Positions 52,675 through 62,249 of a stretch of DNA of 64,000 nt are shown in pieces. The notes beneath the pieces are model-generated. The model saw nothing but the letters and a program-made list of their open reading frames with translations, ran no database searches and had not been told where the DNA came from. The stretch is from Streptomyces canus. GTDB taxonomy: Bacteria > Actinomycetota > Actinomycetes > Streptomycetales > Streptomycetaceae. The stretch spans positions 186,001 through 250,000 of the forward strand of contig NZ_KQ948657.1 in the NCBI RefSeq assembly GCF_001514145.1, written 5' to 3'. Each line of letters begins with the position of its first letter. The stretch's first letter is position 1. A program made the position numbers and the translations under genes.

Positions 52675-53571
52675 GGAGTGCCTCCTCAAGACTGATCCGT
52701 TACCGGCCAATATCGAACCGAGAGGGGCATTTCGCACGCCTGGGTAGGCCTTTGGGGGTGGGGGACGGTGGGTGGAGGGCGGCAGGTCGGGGGGGCCGAG
52801 GCGGCAGGTGAAACCAGGTCAAGGTGCCGGGGCGTCAGGGTGCCGGAGGTCGGGGGCAAGGGTTCGGGGGCGAGAGGTCGAGGGGGCGGGCGCCGGAGTA
52901 CCAGGTGCCGCCGAGCCACGGTGCCCGCCGGCCACGCTGCCGGGGCGCCAGGGGGCCTGAGGGCAATGGGTCGAGGGGGAAGAGATCGGGGCGTGTCCAC
53001 GGGCGAGGCGCTGGAATGCGTCGCCGGTTACACCATCGCCCTGCGTGCCAGGTGCCACCGAGCCACGGTGCCGACGGACCAGCCGCCAGCAGGACGGGGG
53101 CCGGAGGTCAGGGGGACGGAGGTCAGGGGGACGGAGGTCAGGGAGCCGGAGGTCAGGGGGACGAGGAGTTGAAGGGGGACGAGGAGTTGAAGGGGGCGGA
53201 GTGTCGGCGTGTCAGGTGCCCCTGAATCAGGGTGCCCGCGGCCCAAGCCGCCGATCGGCCAAAGAGCCGGCGCGACGGGGCCCGGGACAACAAATCGCAG
53301 CGCCGCCGAGCCACGGCGCCCATAGACCAAGCCGCCGGTGAGGCGGGCAACCGCCAGGCCAAGGTGCCCGTGACTCACGGGACCGCCGGCAGATCGCGGC
53401 ACCGCCAGACCCAGCCGCCCGTGGATCAGGGGCCCGCCAAGCCAACGTGCCGGTGTGTCAGGGGGACGACAGGCCAGGCCGCCGGCAGGTCCAGGCGCCG
53501 CCAGGCCGACGTGGGCGTCCCCTCCCCCGGTCACCCCACCGGCGTCGGCACGGCCAGCCAGGGGGAAACCG
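52675..53571. repeat. Repeat-rich non-coding region between two transporter operons
   Basis: About 900 bases without a gene. A degenerate unit built on GGTGCC...GAGCCACGGTGCC followed by GACCAAGCCGCCGG recurs at about 52901-52943, 53048-53087, 53212-53253 and 53300-53338, with worn copies to about 53490. Within it lie four perfect or near-perfect tandem copies of the 15-mer GGAGGTCAGGGGGAC (53103-53162) and two of an 18-mer GAGGAGTTGAAGGGGGAC (53163-53198). The G-runs could form quadruplexes on the plus strand. The first operon's promoter must lie at its left end. Confidence 0.75.
53103..53198 (+). repeat. Tandem 15-bp and 18-bp G-rich repeats
   Basis: Four copies of GGAGGTCAGGGGGAC starting at 53103, 53118, 53133 (variant ending GGAGCC) and 53148, then two copies of GAGGAGTTGAAGGGGGAC at 53163 and 53181. 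This is a minisatellite-like array. Confidence 0.85.
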
Positions 53572-53608
53572 CGGCCGGGGCGGAAGCACATCGCCTCCGC
53601 CCCGGCCG
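53572..53608 (-). terminator. bldK operon terminator
   Basis: A perfect 13-bp stem (53572-53584 with 53596-53608) with an 11-base loop lies 19 bases past the bldKE stop. Confidence 0.82.
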
Positions 53609-53626
53609 GGGGTCGTGCAGGGCGCG

Positions 53627-54763
53627 TCAGTCCTTGGCCGGCGCCTCGTCGGTCGAGTCCGTCACGTCCTCCAGCGCCTGCAGCGCCGGGTCCATGATGA
53701 CGTCCTCGTCACGGGCGGTGGTCGGGTCCTCCGGGAAGTGGCAGGCCGTGAGGTGGCCGGCCAGGTTGCCGGAGATCTGGACCAGCGGCGGCTCGTCCGT
53801 GGCGCACTTGTCCTGCGCCTTCCAGCACCGGGTGCGGAAGCGGCAGCCGGACGGCGGCAGGATCGGCGAGGGGACGTCGCCGGACAGGCGGATCCGCTCG
53901 CGGCTCGCACCCGTGCCGTCGATGTCGACCTCCGGCACCGCGGAGAGCAGGGCGTGCGTGTACGGGTGCCGGGGCCGGTTGTAGATCGACTCCCGGTCGC
54001 CGACCTCGACGATCTTGCCGAGGTACATGACCGCGACGCGCTGCGAGAAGTGCCGTACGACGGCCAGGTCGTGGGCGATGAACAGGAAGGCGATGCCCAG
54101 CTCGTCCTGAACCTTCTTGAGCAGGTTGACGACCTGCGCCTGGATCGACACGTCCAGCGCGGAGACCGGCTCGTCCGCCACGATCAGCTTGGGCTGGAGG
54201 GCCAGCGCGCGAGCCACGCCGATGCGCTGGCGCTGGCCGCCGGAGAACTCGTGCGGGAAGCGGTTGTAGTGCTCGGGGTTGAGGCCGACCAGCTCGAGGA
54301 GCTCGCGGACCTTCTTCTCCCGGCCGCCCTCCGGCTCGATCCCGTTGACCTCCATCGGCGACTTGATGATCGAGCCGACGGTCTGACGCGGGTTCAGCGA
54401 GGAGTACGGGTCCTGGAAGATCATCTGGATCTCGGACCGCACCGGCGCCAGCTGGCGGCGCGAGGCGTGCGTGATGTCCTGACCGGAGTACGTGATCTTG
54501 CCCGCCGTCGGCTCCAGGAGCCGCGTGATCAGCCGGCCCGTCGTCGACTTGCCGCAGCCGGACTCGCCGACCAGGCCGACGCTCTCGCCGACGCCGACCG
54601 TCAGGTCGACCCCGTCGACGGCCTGGACGGCGCCGACTTTGCGTTTGATCGGGAAGCCGCCGTAGATCGGGAAGTGCTTCGTCAGGCCCTCGACCTTGAG
54701 GAGTTCCTCGGTCGAGGAACCGGTCGAACCCTGCTGGGCGGGGAGGGTGAGGTTGTCGCTCAT
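53627..54763 (-). CDS. bldKE: BldK oligopeptide transporter ATP-binding protein BldKE
   Basis: A 378-residue ATPase. Walker [10 protein letters not shown], signature [12 protein letters not shown], Walker [13 protein letters not shown], and the oligopeptide domain [14 protein letters not shown] are intact; an acidic tail ([14 protein letters not shown]) ends the protein. It is the fifth gene of the order permease, binding protein, permease, ATPase, ATPase, which equals bldKA-bldKE. It begins 13 bases after bldKD. Confidence 0.9.
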   Translation of the reverse strand: MSDNLTLPAQQGSTGSSTEELLKVEGLTKHFPIYGGFPIKRKVGAVQAVDGVDLTVGVGESVGLVGESGCGKSTTGRLITRLLEPTAGKITYSGQDITHASRRQLAPVRSEIQMIFQDPYSSLNPRQTVGSIIKSPMEVNGIEPEGGREKKVRELLELVGLNPEHYNRFPHEFSGGQRQRIGVARALALQPKLIVADEPVSALDVSIQAQVVNLLKKVQDELGIAFLFIAHDLAVVRHFSQRVAVMYLGKIVEVGDRESIYNRPRHPYTHALLSAVPEVDIDGTGASRERIRLSGDVPSPILPPSGCRFRTRCWKAQDKCATDEPPLVQISGNLAGHLTACHFPEDPTTARDEDVIMDPALQALEDVTDSTDEAPAKD

Positions 54764-54776
54764 GTCTCGGATCTCC

Positions 54777-55838
54777 CTAGCGCAGCCGGGGCTGGATCTT
54801 GTCGATGAAGATGGACTGCTTCTGCTCGGCCGTCAGGTGGCACGCGGAGGCGCGCCCCTCGCCCAGCGGCGGACGGGAGTCGGTGCACAGCGTGCCCGGC
54901 ACCTCGTCCTTGAAGGCGCACCGCGGGTGGAACGGGCAGCCGGTGGGCGGGTTGAGCAGCGAGGGCGGCGAGCCGGGGATCGGCTCCAACGCCTCGTTGA
55001 TGTCGCCGTCCAGGCGGGGCATGGAGCTCAGCAGGCCCCACGTGTAGGGGTGCTTGGGCGCGCCCAGGACCTCCCGGACGGAACCGCGCTCCACGGCCCG
55101 GCCCGCGTACATCACCAGCAGGTCGTCGGCCATGTTCGAGATGACGCCGAGGTCGTGCGTGATGAAGATGATCGCGGAGCCGAACTCCTGCTGGAGGTCC
55201 TTGAGCAGGTCCAGGATCTGGGCCTGCACGGTGACGTCCAGCGCGGTGGTCGGCTCGTCGGCGATCAGCAGCTCGGGGTCGCACATCAGCGCCATGGCGA
55301 TCATCGCGCGCTGGCGCATACCGCCGGAGAACTGATGCGGGTAGTCGTCGAAGCGCGCCTTGGGCTGAGGGATGCCGACCTTCTCCAGCAGCTGGATGGC
55401 CCGGTCCCTGGCGTCCTTCTTGGAGGCGCCGCGGTGCTTCATGAACGGCTCGGACAGCTGGCGGCCCACCGTGTAGAACGGCGACAGCGCGGTCAGCGGG
55501 TCCTGGAAGATCATCGCCATCTTGTTGCCGCGGAGCTGCTCCAGCTCCCGCTCGGTGGCGGTGACGAGTTCCTTGCCGTCGAGGACGATCTCGCCGTCGA
55601 CGGAGCTGGAACGCGGGTTGTGCAGGCCCAGGATCGTCAGGTTGGTGACGGACTTGCCGGAGCCGGACTCGCCGACGATGCCCAGGGTCTTGCCGCGCTC
55701 GACGTCGAAGGAGAGGCCGTCGACCGCCTTGACGATGCCGTCCTCGGTGGAGAACTGCACCTTCAGATCACGCACCGAGAGGAAGCTCTCCGGACCGGTC
55801 GGGGCCGGCGCGTCCTCGGTCTTGGTCAGTGTGGTCAC
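54777..55838 (-). CDS. bldKD: BldK oligopeptide transporter ATP-binding protein BldKD
   Basis: A 353-residue ATPase. Walker [10 protein letters not shown], signature [12 protein letters not shown], Walker [13 protein letters not shown], and [18 protein letters not shown] near the C-terminus are present. The GTG start at 55838 lies 15 bases after bldKC. With BldKE it powers import of the extracellular peptide signal of the bld cascade and of other peptides. Confidence 0.9.
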   Translation of the reverse strand: MTTLTKTEDAPAPTGPESFLSVRDLKVQFSTEDGIVKAVDGLSFDVERGKTLGIVGESGSGKSVTNLTILGLHNPRSSSVDGEIVLDGKELVTATERELEQLRGNKMAMIFQDPLTALSPFYTVGRQLSEPFMKHRGASKKDARDRAIQLLEKVGIPQPKARFDDYPHQFSGGMRQRAMIAMALMCDPELLIADEPTTALDVTVQAQILDLLKDLQQEFGSAIIFITHDLGVISNMADDLLVMYAGRAVERGSVREVLGAPKHPYTWGLLSSMPRLDGDINEALEPIPGSPPSLLNPPTGCPFHPRCAFKDEVPGTLCTDSRPPLGEGRASACHLTAEQKQSIFIDKIQPRLR

Positions 55839-55853
55839 GGTGGTTCGTTCTTC

Positions 55854-56831
55854 CTAGGAGAGCCGGACGCGCGGGTCGATGTAGGCGTACGCGATGTCGG
55901 TGAGGATGTTGACGATCAGGATGAAGAAGGCACCGAACAGCATGACGCCCATGGTGAGCGGCAGGTCCTTGTGGACCGCGCCGTCCACGGCGAGACGGCC
56001 GATCCCCTGGAGCGAGAAGGTGATCTCGGTGACCACGGCGCCGCCGAGCATCGCGCTGATGTCGATGCCGAGGACGGTGACGATCGGGATCATCGAACCG
56101 CGCCAGGCGTAGCGGAAGAACACGTACTTGTTCGACATGCCCTTGGCGCGGGCGGTGCGGACGTGCTCCTCCGCGAGCTGCTCGATCATCGAGGAGCGGG
56201 CCATACGCGTGTACTGCGCGGTGAAGATGGTGGCCATCACCAGCACGGGGAGCAGCATGCCGGTGAACCAGGTCCACGGGTCCTCGGTGATCGGGTGGTA
56301 CGCGGGGTTGTCCATCCAGCCCGTGCTGTAGACGAAGATCAGCAGGACGATCGGTCCGAGCACGTAGATCTGGAACGAACTGAGCACCATGGACACACCG
56401 GTGGCGACCTTGTCGATCAGGGTGCCGCGCCGGTAGGCGGCGATCATGCCGGCGCCGACACCGACGATGACGAAGACGACCGCGCCGCCCGCGGTGAGCG
56501 TGAGGGTCGTCGGGAAACGGTCCATGATCGTCGACCAGACCATGTCGCCCGAGTAGAACGACTGGCCCAGGCAGGGCGCGCTGCAATGCCCGGTCGGATA
56601 GTCACGGCCCATCACGATGCCGGACATGAAGTCCCAGAACTGCTGGTGGATCGGCAGGTTGAGGCCGAGCGCCTGGCGGATGTCCTCCAGTCTCGCGGGC
56701 GAGCAGTCCTTGCCACAGGCCAGGGAGGCGTAGTCGGAGGGCGCTGCGACGAACAGGAAGAACGTGGCGGCGCCGATGAGGAACAGGGTGACCAGGGCAC
56801 CGACCGTGCGCCGGATGATGAACTGAAACAT
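55854..56831 (-). CDS. bldKC: BldK oligopeptide transporter permease BldKC
   Basis: A 325-residue DppB-type permease starting FQFIIRRTVGALVTLFLIG, with six membrane helices and the EAA loop VRTARAKGMSNKYVFFRYAW. A loop rich in Cys (ACGKDCSPARL; HCSAPCLGQ) follows the first helix, outside the membrane. ATG at 56831 is chosen because the membrane helix begins there; an upstream GTG at 56873 is possible. Neither has a clear ribosome site. Confidence 0.88.
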   Translation of the reverse strand: MFQFIIRRTVGALVTLFLIGAATFFLFVAAPSDYASLACGKDCSPARLEDIRQALGLNLPIHQQFWDFMSGIVMGRDYPTGHCSAPCLGQSFYSGDMVWSTIMDRFPTTLTLTAGGAVVFVIVGVGAGMIAAYRRGTLIDKVATGVSMVLSSFQIYVLGPIVLLIFVYSTGWMDNPAYHPITEDPWTWFTGMLLPVLVMATIFTAQYTRMARSSMIEQLAEEHVRTARAKGMSNKYVFFRYAWRGSMIPIVTVLGIDISAMLGGAVVTEITFSLQGIGRLAVDGAVHKDLPLTMGVMLFGAFFILIVNILTDIAYAYIDPRVRLS

Positions 56832-56880
56832 GGCGGGAGGGCTGCTCTCTGCGGAGACGGTGGGAGGTTTCACGGAGGTG

Positions 56881-56912
56881 CGGGGGTGCGCTCCGCCTGG
56901 TGCGCACCCCCG
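56881..56912 (-). terminator. Intercistronic hairpin between bldKB and bldKC
   Basis: A perfect 10-bp stem (56881-56890 with 56903-56912) lies 18 bases after the bldKB stop. Such hairpins usually stabilise or truncate the upstream mRNA, raising binding protein over permease levels. Confidence 0.7.
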
Positions 56913-56929
56913 CGATCAGCCGTAGAGAG

Positions 56930-58723
56930 TTACGACTTCACGTACAGGCGGGTGATGTCGATGAGGCTGGACACCGAGCCGTAGCGGGCGCCGCCGATGT
57001 TCGACCCGGAGAGCTGGAACTGCTTGGTGTACCAGAGCGGGGCAGCCGGGATGATCTTCTCCAGCAGGTAGTGCTGGGCTTCCTTCCACGTCTTGGCGGC
57101 CGCGGTCGGGTCCTCGGAGAGCGCCTGCTTGATGAGGGCGTCGACCTTCGGGTCCTTGACGTGCGAGTAGTTCGAGGAACCGTCGGCGACCTGGGTGCCG
57201 TCGTAGATGGGCGTGATCACCGTGCCCGCGGACGGCCAGTCCTGGCCCCAACCCGTGATGTAGATGTCGTACGGGTTCTTGAGCTTGCCGATCTGCTCGT
57301 AGTAGCTCGCCGCGTCGACCTCCTTGGAGACGACGTCGAAGCCGACCTTGCTGAGGGCGTCCTCGATGGCGACCTTGCGCTTCTGACCGGCCTCGCTGTT
57401 GGAGTAGGCGAAGACGACCTTCTTCTCGGCCGCCGGAACGCCCTTGAGGATCTCCTTGGCCTTCGCGATGTTGCCCTGCGGCGTCTTCAGACGGCCGTAG
57501 GGGTCGTAGTTCGCCTCGTAGCCCGGCAGGGTCGGGGCGAAGTAGTTCGGGGCCACGTCGCCGCCGTACGCGCCACCCTCACCGGCGATGAGCGACTTGG
57601 AGTTGACCGCGTAGGTGATGGCCTGACGGACCTTGAGGTCCTTCACGCGGTCCAGGTTGAAGGTCAGCTGCATGACGTAGGGCTGGTAGCCCTTGACCGT
57701 GCGCTTGTTGACGGCCGGGTTGCCGATGACGTCCTGGATCTGCGTGGCCTCGACGGCGCCGGTGAGCTGGATGGCGTTCTTGTCCGCGCCCTGGTCGGCG
57801 ATCAGACGCTTGGTCTGGGTCGACTCGGTGATGCCGAACTGGAAGTCGAAGCCGTTCGCGTACTGGTGGCGCACGGAGTCGGTCTTCGGGTCCCAGTTGG
57901 TGTTCTTCGTGAGGACGAGCTCCTTGCCGACCTTGTTCGAGGCGATCTTGTACGGGCCGGTGGCGACCGGGGCCTTGTCGTAGGCCGCCTTCGTGTCCGT
58001 CTTCTCCGGGACGATGGCGTAGCCGGCCATGGCCAGGGTCTGCGGCAGGTCCGGGCGCGCGGTGTCGAAGTGGAAGACGACCGTCTTGTCGTCCGGGGTG
58101 TCGAGCACCGACGCAGGCAGGTGCTTCTTGCCGAAGCCGCCGTCCGGGAGCGCCTTGCGGTAGTCCGCGCCGCTCAGCCAGGTCTGCAGGTAGGTCGGGC
58201 CGTCGAAGATGAAGCTCGCGTACTGGCGCTCGACCGTGTGGCGGACGTCGGCGGACGTGATGGCGTTGCCGTTCTGGTCCTTGATGCCGTCCTTCAGCGT
58301 GAAGGTCCAGGTCTTGCCGCCGTCCGAGGACTTGCCCGAGTCGGTCGCGAGGTCACCCACGACCGAGACGCCGCCCTTGCCGTCCTCCTTGAACTGGGTC
58401 AGGCGACGGAACAGCAGGTTGGCGACCTGACCGGCGTCGGAGACGTAGATCTGGCCCGGGTCCAGGTGCGAGAGGCCCGCCTCCTGGTACACGCTGATCG
58501 TGCCACCGGGCTTGGCGCCGGCGACATCCTCGGCAGGACCCGTCGAACCCGCGGCGTCGGCGTAGGTGACCGCCTTCGACTGGACCGATGCTTCGCTCTG
58601 GTCCTTCTTCGAGTCGGTACCGGAGTCGCCGCCCTCGTTCTTGGAGCAGGCCGTGAGGGCCAGGGAACCGGCCGCGAGGGCGACGATGACGGCGCGCGCT
58701 CTGCGCGAGCTGATGGGCTTCAT
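56930..58723 (-). CDS. bldKB: BldK oligopeptide-binding lipoprotein BldKB
   Basis: A 597-residue family 5 solute-binding lipoprotein. The signal peptide (MKPISSRRARAVIVALAAGS) ends in the lipobox LTAC with Cys at residue 26. The mature body has the features GGTISVYQEAGLSHLDPGQIY, WTFTLKDGIKDQNG and ATGPYKIASN. In S. coelicolor BldKB binds the extracellular signal needed for aerial growth. ATG at 58723 is preceded by GGTAGG; the frame is open further upstream. It is the second gene of bldK. Confidence 0.92.
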   Translation of the reverse strand: MKPISSRRARAVIVALAAGSLALTACSKNEGGDSGTDSKKDQSEASVQSKAVTYADAAGSTGPAEDVAGAKPGGTISVYQEAGLSHLDPGQIYVSDAGQVANLLFRRLTQFKEDGKGGVSVVGDLATDSGKSSDGGKTWTFTLKDGIKDQNGNAITSADVRHTVERQYASFIFDGPTYLQTWLSGADYRKALPDGGFGKKHLPASVLDTPDDKTVVFHFDTARPDLPQTLAMAGYAIVPEKTDTKAAYDKAPVATGPYKIASNKVGKELVLTKNTNWDPKTDSVRHQYANGFDFQFGITESTQTKRLIADQGADKNAIQLTGAVEATQIQDVIGNPAVNKRTVKGYQPYVMQLTFNLDRVKDLKVRQAITYAVNSKSLIAGEGGAYGGDVAPNYFAPTLPGYEANYDPYGRLKTPQGNIAKAKEILKGVPAAEKKVVFAYSNSEAGQKRKVAIEDALSKVGFDVVSKEVDAASYYEQIGKLKNPYDIYITGWGQDWPSAGTVITPIYDGTQVADGSSNYSHVKDPKVDALIKQALSEDPTAAAKTWKEAQHYLLEKIIPAAPLWYTKQFQLSGSNIGGARYGSVSSLIDITRLYVKS

Positions 58724-58822
58724 GAGGCGAATACCTACCTGTCGGTTGTTATCCATGAGTACTGCCTGACGCGGCTGGTAGGCCGACGCGGGGGCGGCAG
58801 CCACCCCCCACCAATGGACGAG

Positions 58823-59842
58823 TTACCGCCCGGACTTGGGGTCGAAAGCGTCCCGGACCGAGTCTCCGAGGAGGTTGAAGGCCAGAACGAAGATCACCAG
58901 CGCCAGGCCGGGGAAGAAGAGGAACGCCGGGTCCTGCTCGGTGTAGTTGGCAGCTGCGGCGAACAGTCGTCCCCAGTCCGGAGTCGGCTCGACGAAACCG
59001 ACTCCGGCGAAGGAAAGGAAGGCGATGGTGAGGATGGTGCTGGGCAGCTGGAACGTGAACTGCACCAGGATCGGCGTCACCACGTTCGGCAGGATCTCCT
59101 TGCGGACGATCCGCCCCGGGGAGGCGCCGGAGACCTTGGCGGCCTCGACGAACTCCCGCTCCCGCAGGGACAGCACGGTGGAGCGAACGAGGCGGGCCAT
59201 GCTCATCCAGCCCAGCAGCCACAGCACGATCAGCATCGCCAGTGCGCGGAAGTACGTGGGGGTCTCCTCCCGCGGGTCGACGAAGAACGCGGTGACCACG
59301 GGCATGAAGGCGATGAAGAACAGCTGCTGGGGGAAGGACAGGAAGAAGTCGGTGACCCGGCCGATCCAGTAGTCGGTGCGACCACCGAAGTAGCCGCCGA
59401 TCAGACCGATGATCACGCCCGTGACCATCAGCAGGACCGTCACACCGAGGGCCATGAACAGCGACGTCCGCATGCCGTACACGAGCATGGCGAACAGGTC
59501 GCGGCCGTACTGCGGCTCCACACCGAACCAGTGGTCGCCGGAGACGCCGCCGAAGTAGCCCAGGGGAAGCCCGAACTGGTCCAGGATCGGCTTGTCGGCG
59601 TAGGTCGGGTCCTGCCCGTACAGCGTGTACGGGTCGGTCCCGCTCAGCTTGACCAGCAGCGGCGCGGCCAGCGAGACCACGAAGTACAAAATCACTACCA
59701 CGGCGCAGATGACACCGGTACGGTCACGCTTGAAGCGCTGCCACATCAACTGGCCGGGAGAACGACCCTCGAGCTTCTGCTCGCCCTTGACAGGCTCGGC
59801 GTCCGTCTCGAGCTCGGGGTCCAAGGCGACTGGACTGGTCAT
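58823..59842 (-). CDS. bldKA: BldK oligopeptide transporter permease BldKA
   Basis: A 339-residue DppC-type permease with a cytoplasmic N-terminus (about 1-40), then six membrane helices and the EAA loop VEAAKVSGASPGRIVRKEILPN, ending DSVRDAFDPKSGR. It heads the operon. ATG at 59842 follows GGGGGAAG. The gap to typA of 371 bases holds the operon's promoter. Confidence 0.9.
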   Translation of the reverse strand: MTSPVALDPELETDAEPVKGEQKLEGRSPGQLMWQRFKRDRTGVICAVVVILYFVVSLAAPLLVKLSGTDPYTLYGQDPTYADKPILDQFGLPLGYFGGVSGDHWFGVEPQYGRDLFAMLVYGMRTSLFMALGVTVLLMVTGVIIGLIGGYFGGRTDYWIGRVTDFFLSFPQQLFFIAFMPVVTAFFVDPREETPTYFRALAMLIVLWLLGWMSMARLVRSTVLSLREREFVEAAKVSGASPGRIVRKEILPNVVTPILVQFTFQLPSTILTIAFLSFAGVGFVEPTPDWGRLFAAAANYTEQDPAFLFFPGLALVIFVLAFNLLGDSVRDAFDPKSGR

Positions 59843-60155
59843 GTGTGTACTTCCCCCGGGGGGTTGGAGAGTTGAGCGCAGCACAGATACCGGCAGGTTC
59901 TGTGGTTTGGGGGAACTTTCGCCAAAGTGTTCAACGCGCGTCAAGGGCGGAAGGCATAGGGATCTCCCTACCGACCATATTTTGAGGAAAAATTGCAAAG
60001 ATTGACACCTGCGCGCGCTTGACACGTGAACCGACAGACCGTCAAAACGGACATACCGCAATGGATTTCTGTTCACATGTCCGAAACACCTGGGCGGGTT
60101 ACCGATATCCGGACGGTCACTCATAGGTCACGGACAGGTATCGGTGGGCATGCTT
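59843..60155 (-). promoter_or_regulatory. bldK upstream region
   Basis: About 310 bases between the bldKA start and the typA terminator, with A+T-rich patches rare in this genome (around 59985-60000 and 60040-60075). Reading the minus strand, a TATGGT near 59973-59978 with a TAGGGA just downstream and a TTGACG near 59940 are candidate promoter elements; I cannot decide among them. On the plus strand two TTGACA-like hexamers lie close together at about 60002 and 60020. Confidence 0.4.
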
Positions 60156-60192
60156 GCAGCCCGGTTCCCCGCGTGTCGGAGAACCGGGCTGC
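60156..60192 (-). terminator. typA terminator
   Basis: A perfect 12-bp stem (60156-60167 with 60181-60192) with a 13-base loop lies 21 bases past the typA stop. Confidence 0.82.
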
Positions 60193-60213
60193 CGACGGTC
60201 GCCGGCGGTGGGA

Positions 60214-62121
60214 TCAGCCGTGCTTGGCGCGGCTCGCGGCGCGGGCGCGCTCGCGGGCGTCCAGGTTGACCTTACGGATGCGGACCGCTTCCGGAGTCAC
60301 CTCGACGCACTCGTCGTCGCGGCAGAACTCCAGGGACTGCTCCAGGGAGAGCTTGCGCGGCGGGACGATCGCCTCGAACGAGTCGGCCGAGGCGGACCGC
60401 ATGTTCGTGAGCTTCTTCTCCTTGGTGATGTTCACGTCCATGTCGTCGGAGCGCGAGTTCTCGCCGACGATCATGCCCTCGTACACCTCGGTGCCCGGGT
60501 CGGTGAACAGCACGCCGCGCTCCTGAAGGTTCGTCATCGCGAAGGCGGTGACGGCACCGGCGCGGTCGGCGACCAACGAGCCGTTGTTACGGGTCGTCAG
60601 GGTGCCGAACCACGGCTCGTGGCCCTCGTGGATGGAGTGGGCGATGCCCGTGCCACGGGTGCCGGTCAGGAACTCCGTACGGAAGCCGATCAGGCCGCGG
60701 GACGGCACGACGAACTCCATGCGGACCCAACCGGAGCCGTGGTTCGACATGTTGTCCATACGGCCCTTGCGGACGCCCATGAGCTGCGTGACCGCGCCCA
60801 TGTGCTCCTCGGGGACGTCGATCGTCATGCGCTCGACGGGCTCGTACACCTTGCCGTCGACGATCTTGGTGACGACCTGCGGCTTGCCGATCGTCAGCTC
60901 GAAGCCCTCACGGCGCATCTGCTCGACCAGGATGGCCAGCGCGAGCTCTCCACGGCCCTGGACCTCCCAGGCGTCCGGGCGCTCGGTGTCGAGCACACGG
61001 AGGGAGACGTTACCGATCAGCTCGCGGTCGAGGCGGTCCTTGACCTGGCGGGCGGTCACCTTGCGGTCCTTCACCGCGGCCTTGGCCGAGGCGCCCTTGC
61101 CGGTGCCGCCCCGGCCGACCAGCGGCGAGGTGTTCGTACCGATGGTCATCGAGATGGCCGGCTCGTCGACCGTGATGAGCGGCAGCGGGATCGGGTTCTC
61201 AGGGTCGGCGAGGGTCTCGCCGATCATGATGTCCGGGATACCGGCGACGGCACAGATGTCACCGGGGCCGGCCATCTCGGCGGGCTTGCGGGTGAGCGCC
61301 TCGGTCATCAGCAGCTCGGTGATGCGGACGTTGGACATCGTGCCGTCGCGCTTGATCCAGGTGACGGTCTGGCCCTTGCGCAGCTCGCCCTGCTCGACGC
61401 GGAGGAGCGCGATACGGCCGAGGAAGTTGTCGGCGTCCAGGTTCGTGACGTGCGCCTGGAGGGGGGCCGTCTCGTCGTACTCCGGGGCCGGGACATGCGA
61501 CAGGATCGTGGAGAAGAACGGCTCCAGGCTGTCGCTGTCCGCCGGGACCGTGCCGTTCTCCGGCTTGGTCAGCGAGGCGACACCGTCACGCGCACACGCG
61601 TAGACGATGGGGAACTCGATCTGCTCCTCGTCCGCGTCCAGGTCCAGGAAGAGGTCGTACGTCTCGTTGACGACCTCGTCGATCCGCGAGTCCGGGCGGT
61701 CGGTCTTGTTGATGCACAGGATGACCGGCAGGCGCTGCTGAAGCGCCTTGCGCAGCACGAAACGGGTCTGCGGCAGCGGGCCCTCGGACGCGTCGACGAG
61801 CAGGACCACCGCGTCCACCATCGACAGACCACGCTCGACCTCGCCACCGAAGTCGGCGTGGCCGGGGGTGTCGATGATGTTGATGGTGATGACGTCGCCG
61901 CCATCCTTCGGGTGGTACTTCACGGCCGTGTTCTTGGCCAGGATCGTGATGCCCTTCTCACGCTCCAGGTCGTTCGAGTCCATCATGCGGTCGTCGAGCG
62001 ACTCGGCGGCGTGCGCGGCGAAGGCGCCGGCCTGCTTCAGCATGGCGTCGACAAGAGTCGTCTTGCCGTGGTCGACGTGGGCGACGATGGCGACATTGCG
62101 GATGTCGTGGCGCGTGGCCAT
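60214..62121 (-). CDS. typA: Ribosome-associated GTPase TypA/BipA
   Basis: A 635-residue translational GTPase. G1 is AHVDHGKTT, switch I lies in DLEREKGITI, G3 is DTPGHADFGG, G4 is NKTDRPD. Domains II, III and V and the BipA C-terminal domain (about 480-610; VPSRGLIGFRTEFLTGTRGTG) follow. It binds ribosomes like EF-G and is linked to stress adaptation and 50S assembly at low temperature. ATG at 62121. It lies upstream of and in line with bldK, separated by a terminator. Confidence 0.93.
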   Translation of the reverse strand: MATRHDIRNVAIVAHVDHGKTTLVDAMLKQAGAFAAHAAESLDDRMMDSNDLEREKGITILAKNTAVKYHPKDGGDVITINIIDTPGHADFGGEVERGLSMVDAVVLLVDASEGPLPQTRFVLRKALQQRLPVILCINKTDRPDSRIDEVVNETYDLFLDLDADEEQIEFPIVYACARDGVASLTKPENGTVPADSDSLEPFFSTILSHVPAPEYDETAPLQAHVTNLDADNFLGRIALLRVEQGELRKGQTVTWIKRDGTMSNVRITELLMTEALTRKPAEMAGPGDICAVAGIPDIMIGETLADPENPIPLPLITVDEPAISMTIGTNTSPLVGRGGTGKGASAKAAVKDRKVTARQVKDRLDRELIGNVSLRVLDTERPDAWEVQGRGELALAILVEQMRREGFELTIGKPQVVTKIVDGKVYEPVERMTIDVPEEHMGAVTQLMGVRKGRMDNMSNHGSGWVRMEFVVPSRGLIGFRTEFLTGTRGTGIAHSIHEGHEPWFGTLTTRNNGSLVADRAGAVTAFAMTNLQERGVLFTDPGTEVYEGMIVGENSRSDDMDVNITKEKKLTNMRSASADSFEAIVPPRKLSLEQSLEFCRDDECVEVTPEAVRIRKVNLDARERARAASRAKHG

Positions 62122-62249
62122 ATTGCGGCGTACTCCCAAGTGGTGAGAAGGCCCTGCTACGAACGTCCGTGTGACGCGGGCCTGCCGGGCTTGACACGCC
62201 ACGGCCTCACCCCATCGTACGGTGCCTCCCGGGCAGGGGCTCGCCGGGC

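Noticed and set aside
53103..53198. Tandem repeats as a CRISPR array
   Set aside because: Units abut directly with no unique spacers and no cas genes are present.
52772..53984. Several ORFs of 60-250 codons in the repeat region between the transporters
   Set aside because: All frames on both strands are open because of the repeats; none has a ribosome site, domain or normal codon pattern.
56900..59875. 991-codon plus-strand frame opposite bldKA-bldKB
   Set aside because: Antisense to well-supported transporter genes, no start context and no domain pattern.
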